DNA from: Bacteroidales bacterium
GTDB taxonomy: Bacteria > Bacteroidota > Bacteroidia > Bacteroidales > F082
DNA length: 41,306 nucleotides
Assembly (NCBI GenBank): GCA_017632935.1
Contig: JAGBQJ010000042.1
Coordinates: forward strand, 1 to 41,306
Direction of reading: 5' to 3'
Both the position numbers and the translations under genes were made by a program. Each line of letters begins with the position of its first letter. Within the stretch, counting starts at the first letter, position 1. This document shows positions 1 to 7,305 of the stretch, one piece after another. The notes beneath the pieces are model-generated. The model saw nothing but the letters and a program-made list of their open reading frames with translations. It was not told the origin of the DNA and ran no database searches.

Positions 1-337
1 ACTTGTCCATGGGAACATCTTCGCCCGCCACAATCTGCTTCTTGTACTTAATCAGCGAACTGGCCTGAAGGCCAAGGTCGAGGTAATGCAGGAAAGCCTC
101 TTTGGGATAGCCCACATCGACGAAGGCCGCGTTGAGGCCTGGCAAAATCTTCTTCACCTTGCCTAAATAGACGTCTCCGACCGCAAACTGGTTATTGGTC
201 TTCTCTCTGTGAAGTTCGACAAGTATGTTGTCTTCCAGAAGAGCGATGTCAACCTCCGAAGCGTGCGAATTGATGATCAAGTCACGCGTCACTGTCTTTT
301 CTTCCTTTGCAATTTCTTGCTGTTGTTCTTCAGACAT
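1..337 (-). CDS. rng: Ribonuclease E/G family protein, N-terminal part (runs off the left edge)
   Basis: The visible 112 residues begin MSEEQQQEIAKEEK and continue with the S1-domain region typical of RNase E/G, including LHREKTNNQFAVGDVYLGKV and ILPGLNAAFVDVGYPKEAFL. In the family the S1 domain binds single-stranded RNA ahead of the Mg-dependent catalytic domain, which here lies outside the window. The enzyme is a cytoplasmic endoribonuclease for rRNA maturation and mRNA decay. The start at 337 is the ATG before a glutamine- and glutamate-rich leader. It is the last visible gene of a minus-strand run hup - small basic protein - rng, an order in keeping with a translation role. Assignment is firm for the family; the choice between RNase G and a longer RNase E-like protein cannot be made from the fragment. 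Confidence 0.9.
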   Translation of the reverse strand, partial: MSEEQQQEIAKEEKTVTRDLIINSHASEVDIALLEDNILVELHREKTNNQFAVGDVYLGKVKKILPGLNAAFVDVGYPKEAFLHYLDLGLQASSLIKYKKQIVAGEDVPMDK

Positions 338-439
338 AGTGTTTTTACTTTGGGGTTAACGTTTTGATTGATAAAACAATAACACAACAATGGGATGAGC
401 CAATGCTGTGTTATTGTCGTGTTTAGGCTCAAGAAGAGC

Positions 440-529
440 TTATTTCTTCTTGTGTCTGTCCTTTCTCAAGCGTTTTTTGCGCTTGTGCGTAGACATCTTG
501 TGTCTCTTGTGTTTCTTACCGTTTGGCAT
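440..529 (-). CDS. 29-residue basic protein, likely mS38/bS22-type (AURKAIP1/COX24 domain) ribosomal protein
   Basis: This short reading frame encodes a 29-residue protein starting MPNGKKHKRHKMSTHKRKK and ending in DRHKKK; more than half of the residues are Lys, Arg or His. It is too short for usual ORF cut-offs. I recognise the pattern as the tiny Lys/Arg-rich proteins annotated with the AURKAIP1/COX24 domain, related to mitochondrial mS38 and actinobacterial bS22, which are small-subunit ribosomal proteins. That link is from memory of the family and is not proven here. It lies between hup and rng on the same strand, 23 bp after hup, so it is probably co-transcribed with hup. Confidence 0.72.
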   Translation of the reverse strand: MPNGKKHKRHKMSTHKRKKRLRKDRHKKK

Positions 530-552
530 AGTATAAAGTTTTTAATGTTTTC

Positions 553-825
553 TTACTTGACAGCGTTCATGAAGGTCTTAGCAGGCTTGAAGGCCGGAAT
601 CTTGTGGGCCGGGATGGTGATGGCGATGTTCTTGCCAATGTTACGGCCGGTCTTCTCAGCTCTCGTCTTGATGATGAAGCTGCCGAAGCCTCTCAGATAA
701 ACATTCTCGCCCTTGGCCATGGCGTTCTTCACAACTTCCATGAAGTTCTCAACAACATTCTGGACAGCACCTTTCTCAATGCCGGTCTTGCTTGCGATTT
801 CAGCAACGATTTCTGCTTTAGTCAT
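553..825 (-). CDS. hup: HU-family DNA-binding protein
   Basis: A 90-residue protein of normal HU length. It opens MTKAEIVAEIASKTG, the helical dimerisation half, and carries the signature GRNIGKNIAITIPAHKIPAF, the DNA-binding beta arm with its intercalating proline, followed by the C-terminal helix KPAKTFMNAVK. HU/IHF proteins are dimeric, bend DNA and compact the nucleoid. A Bacteroidota -7 box on the minus strand (875-882) gives a leader of about 40 nt. The gene heads the transcription unit leading to the 29-residue basic protein and rng. Whether it acts as HU or as an IHF-like paralogue cannot be told from sequence. Confidence 0.93.
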   Translation of the reverse strand: MTKAEIVAEIASKTGIEKGAVQNVVENFMEVVKNAMAKGENVYLRGFGSFIIKTRAEKTGRNIGKNIAITIPAHKIPAFKPAKTFMNAVK

Positions 826-874
826 TTTTTCTCTTATTTAATGGTTAGTTATAATGTTTGTTGTAAATTTGCGG

Positions 875-882
875 CAAAGGTA
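875..882 (-). promoter_or_regulatory. Promoter -7 box for hup
   Basis: TACCTTTG read on the minus strand matches the Bacteroidota housekeeping -7 consensus TAnnTTTG. The expected transcription start is about 40 nt upstream of the hup ATG. Confidence 0.6.
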
Positions 883-968
883 CGAACATTTTCAATACGC
901 AGACCCCATTAATGCAAAATTTTTCTTCTAATGAGTTATAAATAAAGAATTTCGCCTCGAAAAACACG

Positions 969-2018
969 ATGAATATCCTACACGACACCTTAATTAATTG
1001 GTACGCCGAAAACCACCGCGACCTGCCCTGGCGGCACAACCCGACACCCTACGAGGTCTGGCTCTCCGAGGTCATCCTGCAACAGACACGGGTCAACCAA
1101 GGTACGGAATACTACCTGCGTTTCATTGAGAAGTGGCCTACCGTCATTGACCTTGCCAAAGCCTCCGAAGAAGAAGTGTTGAAGATGTGGCAAGGCTTAG
1201 GCTACTACTCGCGTGCCCGTAACCTGCACCAATGTGCCCGACAGGTTGTGGAACAATACAACGGCGAGTTCCCCGCTGATTTCGAAGCACTTAAAAAACT
1301 GCAAGGCATCGGTGACTACACGGCAGCCGCCATTGCCTCCATTGCTTTCAACCTGCCCCATGCCGTGGTTGACGGGAATGTATATCGTGTTTTGGCACGC
1401 CTTTACGACATCGACACACCTATTAATATTAATGAAGGCCAAAAACTTTTCGCACAACTCGCTGACGAGCTCCTCAACCGCAAGCAACCCGGCCTCCACA
1501 ACCAAGCCATGATGGAATTCGGCGCCTTGCACTGCACACCCAAAAATCCCAACTGTATGCTGTGCCCGCTACAAACCCAATGTCTGGCTTTCGCCCACCA
1601 AACTGTGATGCAACGCCCTGTGAAACTGCCTAAAGTTAAAGTCACCACAAGATATTTCAACTATCTGGTTATCAGGGTTAAAAACGATGTTTACCTGCGC
1701 AAACGCAGCGGTAACGATATTTGGCGCAACCTCTATGACTTCCCTTGCATCGAAAGTGAGCAGCCTTTGTCGGTGGAAGAGGTCGTTGCTTCGGAACAGT
1801 TTAAGCAACTCATTGAAAACAAGCCTTTTACCATAACCAAAGTCTCGCCCCTTTTCACTCACAAACTGACTCACCGCACCATCCTCGCCCAGTTCATCGA
1901 AATAAAACTTGAACAAAAATTGTTGCAGATTGAAACAAAAGATTTATTTTTGACGGCTGAAACGGATTTGGGCAACTTTCCCATTCCTCGCTTAATTGAC
2001 TTATACTTAAACAATTAA
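969..2018 (+). CDS. mutY: A/G-specific adenine glycosylase MutY
   Basis: MutY removes adenine mispaired with 8-oxoguanine, a base-excision repair step. The 349 residues contain the catalytic glutamate in WLSEVILQQTRV (about residues 31-42), the helix-hairpin-helix LQGIGDYTAAAI (111-122) and the catalytic aspartate in VVDGNV (about D135). The iron-sulfur cluster cysteines C189, C196, C199 and C205 have the C-x6-C-x2-C-x5-C spacing. Residues after about 225 form the NUDIX-like 8-oxoG recognition domain. Length is normal. It is the first gene of mutY-ssb-gldE-gldD; ssb starts 12 bp downstream. No clear -7 box was found in the 140 bp upstream. Confidence 0.96.
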   Translation: MNILHDTLINWYAENHRDLPWRHNPTPYEVWLSEVILQQTRVNQGTEYYLRFIEKWPTVIDLAKASEEEVLKMWQGLGYYSRARNLHQCARQVVEQYNGEFPADFEALKKLQGIGDYTAAAIASIAFNLPHAVVDGNVYRVLARLYDIDTPININEGQKLFAQLADELLNRKQPGLHNQAMMEFGALHCTPKNPNCMLCPLQTQCLAFAHQTVMQRPVKLPKVKVTTRYFNYLVIRVKNDVYLRKRSGNDIWRNLYDFPCIESEQPLSVEEVVASEQFKQLIENKPFTITKVSPLFTHKLTHRTILAQFIEIKLEQKLLQIETKDLFLTAETDLGNFPIPRLIDLYLNN

Positions 2019-2030
2019 AACCACTACACC

Positions 2031-2483
2031 ATGGCAAGCTTGAACAAAGTCATCCTCATTGGCCGACTCGGGAAAGACCCTGAAGTAACCACCTTCGAAA
2101 ACGGCAACCGCAAAATCTCCGCCACCCTGGCCACCTCCGAACGTTATCGCGACCGCGACAACAACTGGGTGGAACAGACCGACTGGCACAACATCGTGGT
2201 GTGGGGCAACCTCGCCAACGACATCGCCGAAGGCCGCCGCAACTACACCAAAGGTGACCTCATGTATGTGGAAGGCAAGCTACGCACCCGTCAATACACC
2301 GACCAACAAGGCATCGTGCGCTACGTCACCGAAGTCCACGCCGACAAGATGATGCAGATGGCCCCCGCCCGTCCCGCCTCACAGTCGTCCTACGGCCAAC
2401 CCTACGCTCCCGCCCCGGAACCCGCTCCTGGCTACACGCCTCAGGTACCCAGCCAAGACGAAGGCAACGACCTGCCATTTTAA
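2031..2483 (+). CDS. ssb: Single-stranded DNA-binding protein
   Basis: A 150-residue SSB with an N-terminal OB fold (about 1-105, starting MASLNKVILIGRLGKDPEV), a Pro/Gln/Ala-rich flexible linker (about 110-140) and the acidic tip DEGNDLPF, the tail that docks partner proteins such as RecO, PriA or exonuclease I. It coats single-stranded DNA in replication, repair and recombination. It sits 12 bp after mutY and is likely co-transcribed with it. A promoter for gldE lies in the 65 bp downstream, so ssb may be the end of one transcript. Confidence 0.97.
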   Translation: MASLNKVILIGRLGKDPEVTTFENGNRKISATLATSERYRDRDNNWVEQTDWHNIVVWGNLANDIAEGRRNYTKGDLMYVEGKLRTRQYTDQQGIVRYVTEVHADKMMQMAPARPASQSSYGQPYAPAPEPAPGYTPQVPSQDEGNDLPF

Positions 2484-2514
2484 GGGAATGATGCGTCATG
2501 TCAGAAAAGTTTCG

Positions 2515-2522
2515 TAATTTTG
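2515..2522 (+). promoter_or_regulatory. Promoter -7 box for gldE
   Basis: TAATTTTG followed by C fits TAnnTTTG. It lies in the ssb-gldE gap, about 27 nt before the TTG start of gldE, suggesting gldE-gldD can be transcribed apart from mutY-ssb. Confidence 0.5.
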
Positions 2523-2548
2523 CAGCCTGAATTTTAAATCATAAGATT

Positions 2549-3898
2549 TTGGAAACACCCGACCCTGACCCTCTCATAGGACTGCTCACCGTTGTTTCAA
2601 ACAACTTCTACAAAGGATTTTCCGAACAACCCATCGGCGCCATCATAGGATTGGTGGTGCTTGTCCTATTGCTTATCGCCTCGGCCTTGATTTCGAGCAG
2701 CGAGACAGCTTTCTTCTCGCTTCAACCCGCTGACATCGAAGACCTTGAATCGCGCTCCGATGCCAAGAGCAAACTCGTGCTGAAGCTTCGCGAGAAACCC
2801 AAGACCTTGTTGGCCACCATTCTGATTGGCAACAACTTCGTCAACGTCACCATCACCTTGCTGTCGACCTACATCATGGCGCTGCTGTTCGACATGAAGC
2901 ACCATCCTCTGGCGGCTTTCCTGTTGGAAGTGGTGATCGTCACCTCATTAATCCTCATCGTGGGCGAAATCACGCCGAAGATCTATGCCGGTAAGCGTCC
3001 CGTCAAGATGGCGCGCTTCATGGCACGGCCTCTGCGTTTCCTTATCGGCTTATTCAAGCCGCTGAGCAAACTGCTGGTCAACTCCACCTCATTCATGGAC
3101 AAGCACTTGGAGAAAAAGAAAGGCGAAATCTCGATGGAAGATCTCTCTACAGCCGTCGACATCGCTACCGAAGAATCGACACCGTTAGAGGAAAAGCAGA
3201 TGCTGAAAGGCATCGCCTCGTTCAGCGAGAAAGAAGTGAGCGGCGTGATGATACCGCGTGTTGACATCATCGGCGTGGAAAAAAGCATGGAGTTCACCGA
3301 GATGCTAGCCATCGTCATCAAGAGCGGATTCTCCAGAATCCCCGTCTATGACGAGACGTTGGACAAGGTGGAAGGCATACTCTACGTGAAAGACCTGCTA
3401 CCCTACCTCGATGCCCAGTCCTACGAATGGCAGAAACTCGTCCGCCCTGCCTTCTTCGTGCCTGAAAACCGCAAGATCAACGACTTGTTCCAGGACTTCC
3501 GCGAGAAGAAAATCCACATCGCTATCGTCGTCGACGAATATGGCGGCACTTCGGGATTGATCACCATGGAAGACGTCATCGAGGAAATCGTGGGCGAGAT
3601 CAATGACGAGTTCGATGAAGCCAATGTTGAAGAGCACTATACCCAACTCGAAGATGGCTCCTATCTCTTCAAAGCCCAGACCAGTATCGTAGACTTCTGC
3701 AAAGTGTTCGGCGTGGACGAAAACTACTTCGAGCCTATGCAAGGCGAGGCCGACACCCTGGCCGGACTCATTCTCGAAATCGAAGGCCGCATCCCAGAGA
3801 TTGGGTTCAAGTTCAACTTCGAGAAGTTCCAAATGGAGATCACCGATGCCGACACCAAGCGCATCAAAGAAGTAAAAGTAGTGTTTGATGAAGAATAA
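2549..3898 (+). CDS. gldE: GldE, gliding motility-associated CNNM/CBS membrane protein
   Basis: A 449-residue protein of the CorC/HlyC (CNNM) family. After a short N-terminus ETPDPDP it has hydrophobic segments at about 34-53, 90-115 and 125-140 (the CNNM domain). Two CBS modules follow at about 215-335 (for example SGVMIPRVDIIGVE and VVDEYGGTSGLITMEDVIEEI), then a C-terminal CorC/HlyC domain with the motif QGEADTLAGLILE. In Flavobacterium johnsoniae gldE lies directly before gldD and works with it in gliding and T9SS function, the same order as here. The start is TTG at 2549; no better in-frame ATG exists before the first membrane segment. The stop overlaps gldD by 11 nt, implying translational coupling. 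Confidence 0.9.
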   Translation: METPDPDPLIGLLTVVSNNFYKGFSEQPIGAIIGLVVLVLLLIASALISSSETAFFSLQPADIEDLESRSDAKSKLVLKLREKPKTLLATILIGNNFVNVTITLLSTYIMALLFDMKHHPLAAFLLEVVIVTSLILIVGEITPKIYAGKRPVKMARFMARPLRFLIGLFKPLSKLLVNSTSFMDKHLEKKKGEISMEDLSTAVDIATEESTPLEEKQMLKGIASFSEKEVSGVMIPRVDIIGVEKSMEFTEMLAIVIKSGFSRIPVYDETLDKVEGILYVKDLLPYLDAQSYEWQKLVRPAFFVPENRKINDLFQDFREKKIHIAIVVDEYGGTSGLITMEDVIEEIVGEINDEFDEANVEEHYTQLEDGSYLFKAQTSIVDFCKVFGVDENYFEPMQGEADTLAGLILEIEGRIPEIGFKFNFEKFQMEITDADTKRIKEVKVVFDEE

Positions 3899-4475
3899 AC
3901 TTTCCATATTGCTTGCGGCGCTTGCCATCGCCATCATCGCAGTATCATGCGACGACAACGACAGCTACCTGCCCAAGCCACGCGGCTATTTCCGCATCGA
4001 CCTGCCCGAGAAGTCCTACAGCCGCGTCGACACAATCGAAAAATACAGCTTCGAGTGTCCCGATTACGCCCATTTGACCTATGACATTTACTCGCCCGAC
4101 GAGAAAAACTGGGTCAACGTCGAGATGCCACAGTTCAAGGGCTCCATCCACTTGACCCACAAGCCTGTGAACGGCAACTTGGGCGAATACTTGGAGGATG
4201 TCCACACCATGGTGACCAAGCACCTGCAAAAGGCTAACGGCGTGCGCGACAGCCTGATTGTCAACGATGAACACAATGTCTACGGCCTCTTCATTGAGAT
4301 GGACGGCAAGGGCGTGGCCACCCCGATGCAGTTCTACCTCACCGACAGCACGAAGAACTTCGTGCGCGGTGCCCTTTACTTCAACTTCCAGCCCGACAAC
4401 GACTCGATGCAGCCCGTCATCAACTTCATCCGCGAGGACATTGACCACATGATCAACACGTTTGAGTGGAAATAA
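3888..4475 (+). CDS. gldD: GldD, gliding motility/T9SS lipoprotein
   Basis: A 195-residue lipoprotein. Its signal peptide is MKNKLSILLAALAIAIIAV, then SC with the lipidated cysteine, followed by an acidic stretch DDND like the surface-export signals described for Bacteroidota lipoproteins. The GldD signature PKPRGYFRIDLPEKSY comes next. GldD is needed for gliding and type IX secretion in F. johnsoniae; its biochemical role is unknown. I chose the ATG at 3888; the TTG codon just before it is less likely. The start lies inside the end of gldE (11 nt overlap). The four T9SS cargo genes in this window agree with an active T9SS in this genome. Confidence 0.9.
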   Translation: MKNKLSILLAALAIAIIAVSCDDNDSYLPKPRGYFRIDLPEKSYSRVDTIEKYSFECPDYAHLTYDIYSPDEKNWVNVEMPQFKGSIHLTHKPVNGNLGEYLEDVHTMVTKHLQKANGVRDSLIVNDEHNVYGLFIEMDGKGVATPMQFYLTDSTKNFVRGALYFNFQPDNDSMQPVINFIREDIDHMINTFEWK

Positions 4476-4481
4476 AACCTA

Positions 4482-4489
4482 TAAATTTG
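4482..4489 (+). promoter_or_regulatory. Possible promoter -7 box for corA
   Basis: TAAATTTG fits TAnnTTTG and would give a leader of about 110 nt, long for this genome. That leader contains a small perfect hairpin, TTTCGC-AGC-GCGAAA. A weaker box, TATTTTCG, lies nearer the gene at about 4533. Which one is used is uncertain. Confidence 0.3.
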
Positions 4490-4606
4490 CATTTTTTGCA
4501 AGTTTTGTTCTCCCTTTTTCAACAAAAAACACTATTTTCGCAGCGCGAAACAAATTTTGCGCCGATGTAAATAGAGTATTCACTTTAAAAGAAAGGGGGA
4601 AGGCCT

Positions 4607-5524
4607 ATGATTAACAGCCTGAAAATCGGGAACTTGACCTGGCGTCATCTCAACAACCCAACGGAAGAAGACTTTGAATTCCTGAAAGACCGATTTCATT
4701 TCCACCCTTTGGACATCGAAGACTGCAAATCCGTCAACCAACGCCCGAAAATCGATATTTACGACGATTATTACTTCCTCATCCTTCATTTTCCCAATTT
4801 TGACCGTCAGAACAAGTTCGTGAAAATCAAGGAGGTGAAGATCTTCTGGGGCAAGGACTACATCATCTCCATTGAGAAAAACCCTTGGGGCGTGTCGCAA
4901 CTCTTTGAGGAATACGAGGAACGCATCCAAAACGGCGAGGAGATGAACTTCCGCAACTCCGACATCCTGCTTTATCGCATACTTGAGAAACTGATGACCG
5001 AGTCAGTGTACTTGCTGCGCAAGGTCGGTTTGGATGTAGAGTTGATCAACCGCGAACTCTTGCAGGAGAAACAGGTGAAGATCATCGAACGCATTAGCGT
5101 GACACGCAAGAACCTCATCCTCATCAACACCATCTTCAAGCCGCAGCTTAGGCTCTTCCATCTCTTCGAGACCGGTAAGGTCAGAGGCTTCACCGACGAC
5201 ATCGAGTACATGGAAGACTACTGGGGCAACATCCTCGACTACCTGCAGAAACTGTGGGATATGACCGAGGACTACGAGGAATTGATCGAAGGCCTCTCCA
5301 TGACCTTCGACTCGATGCAGACCAACAAGACCAACGAGACGATGAAGATCCTGACCCTTGTGTCGACTATCATCCTGCCTTTGACCTTTATCACCGGCCT
5401 TTATGGTATGAACGTCCAGCTACCCTTCCAAGAACAGGCCTGGGCCTTCTGGGGCATCATGGGATTCATGGCGGTGGTCGCCGTCGGATTCTATATCTAT
5501 TTCAGACACAAGAAAATGATGTAA
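4607..5524 (+). CDS. corA: CorA-type magnesium/cobalt transporter
   Basis: A 305-residue protein with a large cytoplasmic N-terminal domain (about 1-245) rich in charged helices, and two C-terminal membrane segments (about 247-266 and 281-298). The signature YGMN (GMN at 267-269) sits at the end of the first membrane helix, as in all CorA channels, where it forms the selectivity filter. It forms a pentamer in the inner membrane that admits Mg2+ (and Co2+ or Ni2+). The ATG at 4607 is preceded by a purine-rich stretch, aaagaaagggggaagg, an unusually strong Shine-Dalgarno-like sequence for Bacteroidota. The coding end runs into a hairpin shared with the convergent nuclease gene. Confidence 0.93.
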   Translation: MINSLKIGNLTWRHLNNPTEEDFEFLKDRFHFHPLDIEDCKSVNQRPKIDIYDDYYFLILHFPNFDRQNKFVKIKEVKIFWGKDYIISIEKNPWGVSQLFEEYEERIQNGEEMNFRNSDILLYRILEKLMTESVYLLRKVGLDVELINRELLQEKQVKIIERISVTRKNLILINTIFKPQLRLFHLFETGKVRGFTDDIEYMEDYWGNILDYLQKLWDMTEDYEELIEGLSMTFDSMQTNKTNETMKILTLVSTIILPLTFITGLYGMNVQLPFQEQAWAFWGIMGFMAVVAVGFYIYFRHKKMM

Positions 5525-5547
5525 TGGCATAGCCATTACATCATTTT
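5513..5547. terminator. Bidirectional terminator hairpin spanning the stop codons of corA and the nuclease gene
   Basis: A perfect 16-bp inverted repeat with arms AAAATGATGTAATGGC and GCCATTACATCATTTT separated by ATA. Both ends carry four A/T, so either strand reads as stem plus T-run. The arms contain the stop codons of both convergent genes (5522-5524 and 5541-5543). Confidence 0.8.
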
Positions 5548-6611
5548 ACCATCAATTTCTCGTATTTCACCACATTGCCATTCCGCATCAGCTTAACAAT
5601 GTAGCAACCTCTGCTGAAATCGGCGGGCAGCGTCACAGCAAAATCGCCGACGGCATTACCTGTGGCCTTGAACATCGTGCGGCCACAAAGGTCGCAAATA
5701 GCCACGGCATCAAATTGGTGAGCGTTGCCACTCAGATGCAAGGTCTGGCCTCTCTCAATGGGATTGGGGAAAAGACAGACCGCCTCATACCCTTCCTCAA
5801 CGGTATGCCAAGTCGGGTCCCAAATCATGCGGGCATATTCCGGATGGTCGATGAAGGGATTGCGGTTGTGTTGATAATCACGATAAATGACATTGTTGCG
5901 GTCGATTTCCTTCTGACTGACAGGGTCTTGCTCATTCCAGCGAAGTAGCAACTGTATGGCCCAAGGCTTGATTTCCGACTTGGTGGTCATGTCGCTCGAG
6001 CCCCAACCGCTATCCTCGGTGTAGTAGCGTACACTCATATACATGATGGCACGAGCCAAGTCACCCTTGTATTCGTCGATGGGCTCAAAGGCCTTCCCCG
6101 AAAAGCCAGGAGTCTTGCAAGTGCCTAACTTCGAGCCGTTACGCGAAGTCCAGGTAGCAGAACCTACCTCGCCATAGGCATAATTACTGCGTTGTCCGTT
6201 CACAAAGCCATCCGTCGGGAAAATGTGGTGCAAGTCGGTACGAGGGGTCGTTTGGTCGTTAAACCAACTCTGAGGGAACGAGTGCTCGCGGTTGTAGCAG
6301 TCGCCCTCGCCGCCGTATCCGCCACTACCGCATTGGTCTTGGCCAAGATGATAGACATAAGGCGGCGTGCCGTTAGGCTTGTCGGAATACATGTCCCACA
6401 CAATGCCATTGCCCTTGTTGTCGGTACTCCAAAACGCATTCCACAATTGGGCATAGGTGATGGAAGTATGTCCTTTGATGATGTTGTGCAAGGCCAACTT
6501 GAGCTGGTTGCCCGTCAAGCCGTTGGCGGAGTTATAGTAACTGGATGGAGCCTGCGCCGAAACCATCAGCGCAAAAGACAGGCTTATTAATAACACAAGG
6601 GTTCTTTTCAT
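5541..6611 (-). CDS. Secreted endonuclease I family nuclease with T9SS sorting domain
   Basis: A 356-residue protein: signal peptide 1-20 ending in VSAQ, endonuclease I domain about 24-265, and a C-terminal T9SS type A sorting domain about 278-356 (LFPNPIERGQ, then CDLCGRTMFK, ending VVKYEKLMVK). Nuclease motifs are REHSFPQSWF (108-117), DLHHIFPTDG (126-135) with the metal and catalytic histidines, and GQRSNYAYGEV (139-149). The family cuts DNA, and often RNA, without strong sequence preference. Export through the outer membrane by T9SS is inferred from the tail. The ATG at 6611 follows an in-frame TTG that I did not use. It is a close paralogue of the nuclease domain at 11201-15199. A role in nutrient DNA scavenging is plausible but not shown. 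Confidence 0.9.
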   Translation of the reverse strand: MKRTLVLLISLSFALMVSAQAPSSYYNSANGLTGNQLKLALHNIIKGHTSITYAQLWNAFWSTDNKGNGIVWDMYSDKPNGTPPYVYHLGQDQCGSGGYGGEGDCYNREHSFPQSWFNDQTTPRTDLHHIFPTDGFVNGQRSNYAYGEVGSATWTSRNGSKLGTCKTPGFSGKAFEPIDEYKGDLARAIMYMSVRYYTEDSGWGSSDMTTKSEIKPWAIQLLLRWNEQDPVSQKEIDRNNVIYRDYQHNRNPFIDHPEYARMIWDPTWHTVEEGYEAVCLFPNPIERGQTLHLSGNAHQFDAVAICDLCGRTMFKATGNAVGDFAVTLPADFSRGCYIVKLMRNGNVVKYEKLMVK

Positions 6612-6630
6612 CAATTATAAATTTTGATTT

Positions 6631-6680
6631 TTGAATCTTGAATCTTGTATTTTGAATCTTGAATTTTAAATCTTGAATCC
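6631..6680. repeat. Short AT-rich tandem repeats of the type TTGAATCTT
   Basis: The gap between the nuclease start and the MntP-like gene holds several imperfect copies of TTGAATCTT/TTGAATTTT. They encode nothing obvious. Similar low-complexity gaps occur at 22459-22527 and 23041-23140. Confidence 0.6.
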
Positions 6681-7256
6681 TCAAATCAAATCTGTAAACA
6701 GATACAGCACCGCAATCACCACCATGAACACCGAGGCGGAAAACTCGATGAAACTCATCTTCTTCATCACACCTGGATTGTAGGTGATGCGTGCCGTAAT
6801 GAAAGCCCACAAAAACCCTGCCACAGCAACAGCAGGGAAAAACCAACTACCCAACGGCAGTTCCGAAATGAAGAAAGGCCCTGTCAACGACATGAGGAGG
6901 ACATCAAATGCCGCCAAAACGGAAAGCAGAATGAAGTCCCAATCGTTCCTGACCGTGTAGAGCATTTTGCCTTTCAACACGCGCATGGAGTCGATGAACA
7001 TCTTGATAGCTACCACGAGCATCATCGCGAAAACCAAATACGGGGCGAACTCAGGGATGAACAGATGGCACAGCAACTTGCCGAGATAGAAGCCCGCCAC
7101 AGCCATCACGCCTTGGGTGAGGCCAAATACCAGAGGAATCAAAAATTTCTTCCCGGGTTTGTCGTCGGCATTGAACAAACCTACAGCCCGCGTGACTACC
7201 GGAGTGGTCAGGCAGAGGATGAAAAGGATATTGATAATAATGGAAGCTGTTTCCAT
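6681..7256 (-). CDS. MntP-like multipass membrane protein (putative cation efflux)
   Basis: A 191-residue, very hydrophobic protein with about six membrane segments (roughly 5-25, 38-60, 68-88, 105-128, 134-155 and 170-189). Its two-fold arrangement, size and the segment LVFGLTQGVMAVAGFYLGKL resemble the MntP (DUF204) manganese efflux family, but the acidic residues typical of MntP in the first helix are not obvious, so the substrate is open. It follows tryptophanase on the same strand after a strong terminator hairpin whose T-run ends at the start codon. It is therefore made either by read-through or from a promoter I cannot see. Confidence 0.5.
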   Translation of the reverse strand: METASIIINILFILCLTTPVVTRAVGLFNADDKPGKKFLIPLVFGLTQGVMAVAGFYLGKLLCHLFIPEFAPYLVFAMMLVVAIKMFIDSMRVLKGKMLYTVRNDWDFILLSVLAAFDVLLMSLTGPFFISELPLGSWFFPAVAVAGFLWAFITARITYNPGVMKKMSFIEFSASVFMVVIAVLYLFTDLI

Positions 7257-7257
7257 A

Positions 7258-7298
7258 ACAAAAACAGTTTGGGGTTGGCTGGCAGGCCAACCCCAAAC
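7258..7298 (-). terminator. Intrinsic terminator after tryptophanase, abutting the next start codon
   Basis: A perfect 13-bp stem, GTTTGGGGTTGGC and GCCAACCCCAAAC (7267-7279 and 7286-7298), with a 6-nt loop. On the minus strand it is followed by TGTTTTTGTT, which leads directly into the ATG of the MntP-like gene. Confidence 0.85.
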
Positions 7299-7305
7299 CT
7301 TATTA

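Noticed and set aside
3398-4448. Long minus-strand frames opposite gldE and gldD
   Set aside because: They mirror codon bias of the plus-strand genes and have no recognisable domains or starts.
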